NCBI GenBank assembly: GCA_963681505.1
Contig: OY811977.1
Coordinates: 1,995,217 to 2,059,216 of the forward strand
Reading direction: 5' to 3'
Length of the DNA stretch: 64,000 nucleotides
Source of the DNA: Eunapius fragilis
Taxonomy: Eukaryota > Porifera > Demospongiae > Spongillida > Spongillidae
Part shown: positions 59,358 to 64,000 of the stretch, piece by piece
Numbering within the stretch: the first letter of the stretch is position 1
How the letters are laid out: every line of letters starts with the position of its first letter
Made by a program: the position numbers and the translations under genes
The notes under the pieces: model-generated
What the model was told of the DNA's origin: nothing
Seen by the model: the letters and a program-made list of their open reading frames with translations, nothing else
Database searches by the model: none

Positions 59358-60150
59358 CAAGGACACTTAATTATTACTTGGACTGGAAACCACCGCGTAA
59401 CGTAATACAATAAATTGTCGCAATCCTCGTTGCGCCTCGTTCCCAACCTTTTCAGACAAAAAAAGGCTTTTGTGAAGTTGTCTTAGCTTTGGAGTGGCTT
59501 ACAGTTACAGAAAGCTGTTCTTTTGTTGAGGTAAACCCGTTAAAAGTCTTAAAGATAACGTTAACATACGGGTCTTAGCTTCTACGTGCATATTTGCCTC
59601 GCTACGCTACTTTGGTTAGGCTCCTGGACACACCGATGAGTAGACATTTGTTATGAAAGGTGTTTCCAGCGCTTAATGGTATGATACAAGTCCTATGTTA
59701 GTTTTTATTGAAAAGGATGTTTCTTAAAGTAAGGGCAAACGATTTTAATCGAACGATGCGCATGTTTTGTTGTCAGGCCACTGCAAATATGGTAATAGTT
59801 ATGGCCTTATTTAACGTTTCACAGTGGTTTCTCTAAGTCCAGATTATATTTACATGATGAATGAACCTATGTTTATTTCTATACATTGCCTTGAACTGAT
59901 GTTTATTAATTATTGGTTCATTGCTTATTTTGAATTAGCGATGCCAAAAATGCAGAAAGGGAAGCGAAGAATGGTTTGTACATAACAAAAATCAATGTCG
60001 CAGCACCCCAGACAAGTCCCACTCTTCTGATGCACTATAACAGTCACATCGTCGTGTACATGTACTAACTCATTAATAATTCATGAGCAACGAGGATAGC
60101 GACATGAATTTATTGTGGTTTCCAGTCCATGTAATAATTAAGTGTCCTTG
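59358..60150. mobile_element. 793-bp MITE with long terminal inverted repeats and 7-bp target duplication
   Basis: The ends are CAAGGACACTTAATTATTAC and its inverse, with similarity continuing about 65 bp inward (GGACTGGAAACCAC). GTTTAAT lies on both sides (59351-59357 and 60151-60157). The interior has no coding frame. Confidence 0.82.
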
Positions 60151-60157
60151 GTTTAAT

Positions 60158-60433
60158 TACGCGTACATTTTAGTACCACTCTTTTGCCACGTCACATGGC
60201 CATTTTGATATTACTGAACGAGGTCGACCAATCCTTTATCTAGTCATTACTTAGGATACAAGACTTTCGCGCTGCATATGTAATCGCCCTTGCCAAGTGA
60301 AGCATTGCACGAACTCCATATAATGACGTCACCCTTCCCGTTTAGAAGTAGCATCGTAAAAAGCATATTTGAAAGATGGTTTGGCGCTAAATAGAGCTGG
60401 ATGTATACATATGATACGTACAAGACAACTTTT
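60158..60433. other. 3' flank of the ACSBG-like gene
   Basis: Short unique stretch; nothing coding recognised. No clear AATAAA on the minus strand before the MITE. Confidence 0.5.
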
Positions 60434-62006
60434 TCAGTCAGAATCTTTGTACATGTCTTGAACAAGGTCTGCATACTTCTCTAAGACAACCCGTCTCTTC
60501 AGCTTCATTGTTGGTGTATACTCTCCTCCAGATATACTAAAATCCACAGGAAGAATACGGAATTTCTGCAGGAAAGAAAATAGTACATGCAGTAATCACC
60601 TTCCAGAAGAATGCAATAACTGAATTCACCAGATTTTGATGACTAAAGCTTGTATATTTGTAACAAAAATTTGAATTTTTAAAAGCTTTATAACATTGCC
60701 TCGGAATTTAATGTGCCACACCCTCTAATTCACATTTGCAAACAACTAAACACTGCCTCTCAACCACACACACAAAAAAAAAAAAAACGAACCAACTATA
60801 CCTGCACAGTTGCAGCTCTTGAAATTGCATTCTCGTTTGTTTTCTTGATAGCATTCTCAATGTATGCCAGCACTTTGGGATCCTCTCTGGCTTCACTGGC
60901 TGCAGAAATCATATCGGCAGGTAATAAAGCAAATGAAAGCATATTTGCCAAGTACCTGTGACAGAAGTTGAGCCTATTGCTTGAAGTACTGACATAGCCA
61001 TGGCATCAAGCTCATCAGTTGGCTTGGCTTCCTCATCCAGCTATATGGTATGAAGCCATATTAATACTCCACACTACAGTATTACTGAGATTGGAACAAG
61101 TATGGGGTCGTTCGTAAATTACGTCACACTATTTTTGACCATTATGGACCCCCCCCTCCCCCCTTGTCACACATTATCCCATACTGATGTATGCTTAATG
61201 TATACATCATCACACTGACTGATACCCCCTCCCCCCCCTTCAGCGTGACAATTTATCGGGCCCCTTATGCACGCCAAGCCTCCACCACGTGTGTGGGTTA
61301 CTTGCACTCATACTTGCTACCATCAATATGCAACTTGTCTAAACGCTTCTCAGCCATTTCTCATATTAAAATTCACACATTGTTAATTTAGCTTATCAAT
61401 TTATAATTAAAAGCCCACGAGGCTATCAGGTTACACCTGGGCAGTATGGTACATGAACCACTTGTAGCTGCACTACCCCCATTGGCTACTGCCCTCAGAC
61501 ACAAACGTACCTTACACCTGAGAGTCACCAGCATGGTGAGATACTTCTGATTATCGCCCACCACCATGCAGGCACTGAGAACCTTGCAGTGTTCCAGTAG
61601 GCAGTTCTCTATGGGGATGGGGGCTACGTTCTCCCCTCCACGTGTGATCAGAATCTCCTTTATACGGCCTGTGACATACACATATCCTGCCAGGATGGCA
61701 AACATTTAAAAAAATTAAACCTTATGTGAAGGCCAAACTGAAACAAAAGGCAGACATTTACAACCACAAATTCACACAGGCATGCAAGTGATGCTTAAGC
61801 ACGATTAGTGAATGAACAAGGCCTTCTTACACAAGTACAACATTGCTAGTGCCACCGAAAAGATTTATGGCATCGACTATGATTATGGCGCTATTTTACA
61901 ACAATGTTATTTACATATGTTCTGGACCAGGCTGTTCCATCAAGCCTTTCCTTTCTAAGAACTGCACTTTGTAGAGTTTAGTACAGTGATACAGGGCTTC
62001 TTTGGC

Positions 62007-62037
<31 letters not shown>

Positions 62038-63385
62038 AACACCCAAATTCGGTCCCTTTGGGAATGAGACTCTCCCAATTAAGCTTTGCAGCTGCACATG
62101 AATGGCACCCCCCACATACCCGTACCATGCCTACCTCCCCCCTCCCACGTACCATCCGTATCCACTCTTCCAATGTCTCCAGAGTGAAGCCAACCACTTT
62201 CGTCAACAGTCTCCTTGGTCTTTCTCTCGTCATTGAGATAGCCCATGAACACGTGACGCCCACGCATGCATATCTCCCCATCTCCGTTTGGACCTGGGTT
62301 GTCAATCTTCATCTCTGCACCAGGGAAGACCTTGCCAACAGAACCTGTCTTGTGGTTGCCTGGGGACATTTTAAAAAGAATTGGAGTCAGCCATTACTAA
62401 ATGGTTGATCAGTGTCTAAAGCACTAAAACATATCAGGGGGCTTTGCCATCAGAAAAAAATTAGAGTGTAAAGATTTATACTGTCAAGGTTAACTCCAGG
62501 GAATTACGGTTCATCATACGGCAGCCACTGTAATGCGCGTTGCATGCCACCCAGCATATATAAGGCCTCTTACCAGGAGACGAAATGGCCTGGGGACCAG
62601 ATGATTCGGACATTCCATACAGCTCGTAGAGTGGCATGTCGAAGTCGAGGAAGAAATCCAGAACTTCTCTTGCAATGGGTGCAGCAGCTGAACCCTACGG
62701 TGGTGTTCACAACAATGCATAGATGTAGCTACTCCCTCTCTACTACGCACAAGGGTACATAAAGTTGCTATGGAGAAATGTGGCACAACAGTTTTAGAAG
62801 TTGAAATTATTCCCAGATTCATGGTATTCCCTCACAGCACTGTACCAGGCTAAACTTATTTCTTAGTAGTTCTACGTACCAAGAAATTTCAATAAAATAA
62901 ACACCTTATTACAGGTACTGCCATCAGAAAAATTCTGGATTACGTCATTGTTAATTAACTCCAAGCGATTCTGTAATTCATCACCTGGCAGCCACATGAA
63001 TGTACCCCCAACGGTAACACCTTGAACAATCCCCCCCCCCCCCCCCCCCCCCGTATAGAAGTGAAATTCCATTTAAAATAGAGTTGAAAATAAGGTGTAA
63101 CACATCAGGCAACACAAAGGAACAAATCATTACCATTAGTCTACACCACAAAGGGAACGAATCATTACCATTAGTCTACACCACAAAGGGAACGAATCAT
63201 TACCATTAGTCTACACCGCGCAAGTCCCATCTTCTCTCGCAAGTTTTTGAATACCAACCTGTTACATAACATGGATAAAAAAGTGATCAAATATAAAAAA
63301 CTGCTTGTAACTGGAATAAAAGCAATGATAATTGACCCCATGATTGATTTTATCCAGTTACAAACACCAGGAATTTTGCACTGTA

Positions 63386-63446
<61 letters not shown>

Positions 63447-64000
63447 CTGCTACCCTACGAATTGCCATCAGTGAAATAAAAAGTCTGTGTCATTAGTAAT
63501 CCAAGCGATTCTGAAAACACATCATATGGCAACCTACCACCACAACAATGCAAAAAAATTAAGGACCGATACCGTACACAGAAACTAAAACAAGACATAC
63601 GTGCACTAATGAGGGCAAAGGTTGGTTTCTCACATCAAATCATACCCTACACACATTCACCATTTGTAAAACTTCAATTACAGACCCACCACTTCTAATG
63701 TCTAATAAATCAACTGTGACAATCATACATACCAGCAAAAAAAAAACAGCAGGTTTAACATACGCGTTGGCAAGCCAGTAACCCCAAGCAACAGCCAATC
63801 CAGACTGTCGATTCAGACTTGATTCTCGACCAACACTCTACATCACACAAACATGGATAAAAGATGTCTATGTGCTGTATACAAGCCACACCTACCTTAC
63901 TTTTTTCCAACACAAATCCCTTAAACCCGGACGCTTGGTTCATCTGCAACTCAATATTATCCTTGAACTTTTCCCAGACACGGGGAACACCCACAAAACA
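60434..64000 (-). CDS. ACSBG: Bubblegum-type long-chain acyl-CoA synthetase, C-terminal part (partial)
   Basis: Complement of join(60434..60565, 60802..60899, 60956..61040, 61511..61686, 62153..62359, 62574..62694, 63204..63258, 63764..63804, 63896..>64000). All junctions are GT-AG and in phase, giving the last 339 residues; the N-terminal half is beyond the window. It activates long-chain fatty acids to acyl-CoA through an acyl-adenylate. Landmarks in order are GVPRVWEKFKDNIE, ANA-LVFKNLREKMGLARCR, YELYGMSESSGP (adenylate-binding), GEICMRGRHVFMGYL, GWLHSGDIGRVDTDG, YVYVTGRIKEILITRGGENV, DNQKYLTMLVTLRCK and a C-terminal VLEKYADLVQDMYK. Order and wording match ACSBG1/2 rather than ACSL as I recall them. 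The 41-nt exon (63764-63804) is the least certain, but its frame and phases fit both neighbours. Confidence 0.9.
63125..63233 (-). repeat. Triplicated 5' splice site of an ACSBG exon, 35-bp unit
   Basis: On the minus strand the exon end GGTGTAGACTAATG and donor GTAATGATT (exon 63204-63258) are repeated twice more downstream in the intron at exact 35-bp spacing, with GTTCCCTTTGT between. Confidence 0.85.
63387..63441 (+). repeat. (CA)n microsatellite in ACSBG intron
   Basis: About 27 CA units. Confidence 0.95.

Overview
This is nuclear DNA of an animal. It holds spliced genes with GT-AG introns, an ADAR RNA-editing enzyme (a metazoan family), BAF53/ACTL6A, a Golgi SNARE, a bubblegum-type acyl-CoA synthetase and a giant cadherin. 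The cadherin's REJ, IPT/TIG and Cys-rich 'GVC' modules, the death-domain protein and the abundant hairpin transposons suggest an early-branching marine invertebrate, most likely a sponge. That assignment is an inference from gene content only.

Layout. 1-1.7 kb: 3' end of a death-domain protein gene. 2.7-8.1 kb: two adjacent intronless genes built on Z-alpha (Z-DNA/Z-RNA binding) winged helices. The first is a 355-residue protein with two Z-alpha-like domains and no recognised catalytic domain. The second is a complete 1219-residue ADAR with five Z-alpha-like domains, one dsRNA-binding domain and an intact deaminase. 8.75-9.35 kb (minus): a four-exon BET1/BET1L SNARE, sharing a 98-bp divergent promoter with the twelve-exon ACTL6A gene (9.45-17.7 kb). 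The ACTL6A introns are full of tandem arrays, one of which amplifies a 5' splice site in frame. 18.0-43.0 kb: a nine-exon gene for a 7229-residue cadherin receptor with about 38 cadherin repeats, Cys-rich and 'AWD' modules, IPT/TIG, REJ, a GAIN/GPS-like region, one membrane span and a cytoplasmic MYND zinc finger. 60.4-64.0 kb (minus): 3' part of an ACSBG-type acyl-CoA synthetase gene.

Between 43.2 and 58.9 kb there is no convincing host gene. The region is two large palindromes. P1 (about 43.26-49.89 kb) contains a 1.7-kb DNA transposon inserted at TTAA, and its other arm preserves the empty site. P2 (about 51.38-58.18 kb) has arms that are largely 2-2.5 kb of polypyrimidine/polypurine sequence. 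P2 is flanked by two copies of a perfect 129-130-bp hairpin whose arms covary between copies. A further 793-bp MITE with a 7-bp target duplication lies at 59.4-60.15 kb.

How the genes may relate. Z-alpha proteins and ADAR act on left-handed and double-stranded RNA. Their clustering next to a death-domain gene suggests a nucleic-acid sensing/editing locus, and the window itself carries palindromes that would fold into long dsRNA if transcribed. The other genes (SNARE, BAF53, cadherin, ACSBG) look like unrelated housekeeping or cell-surface neighbours. I joined exons by splice consensus, phase and remembered family sequences; no search was run.
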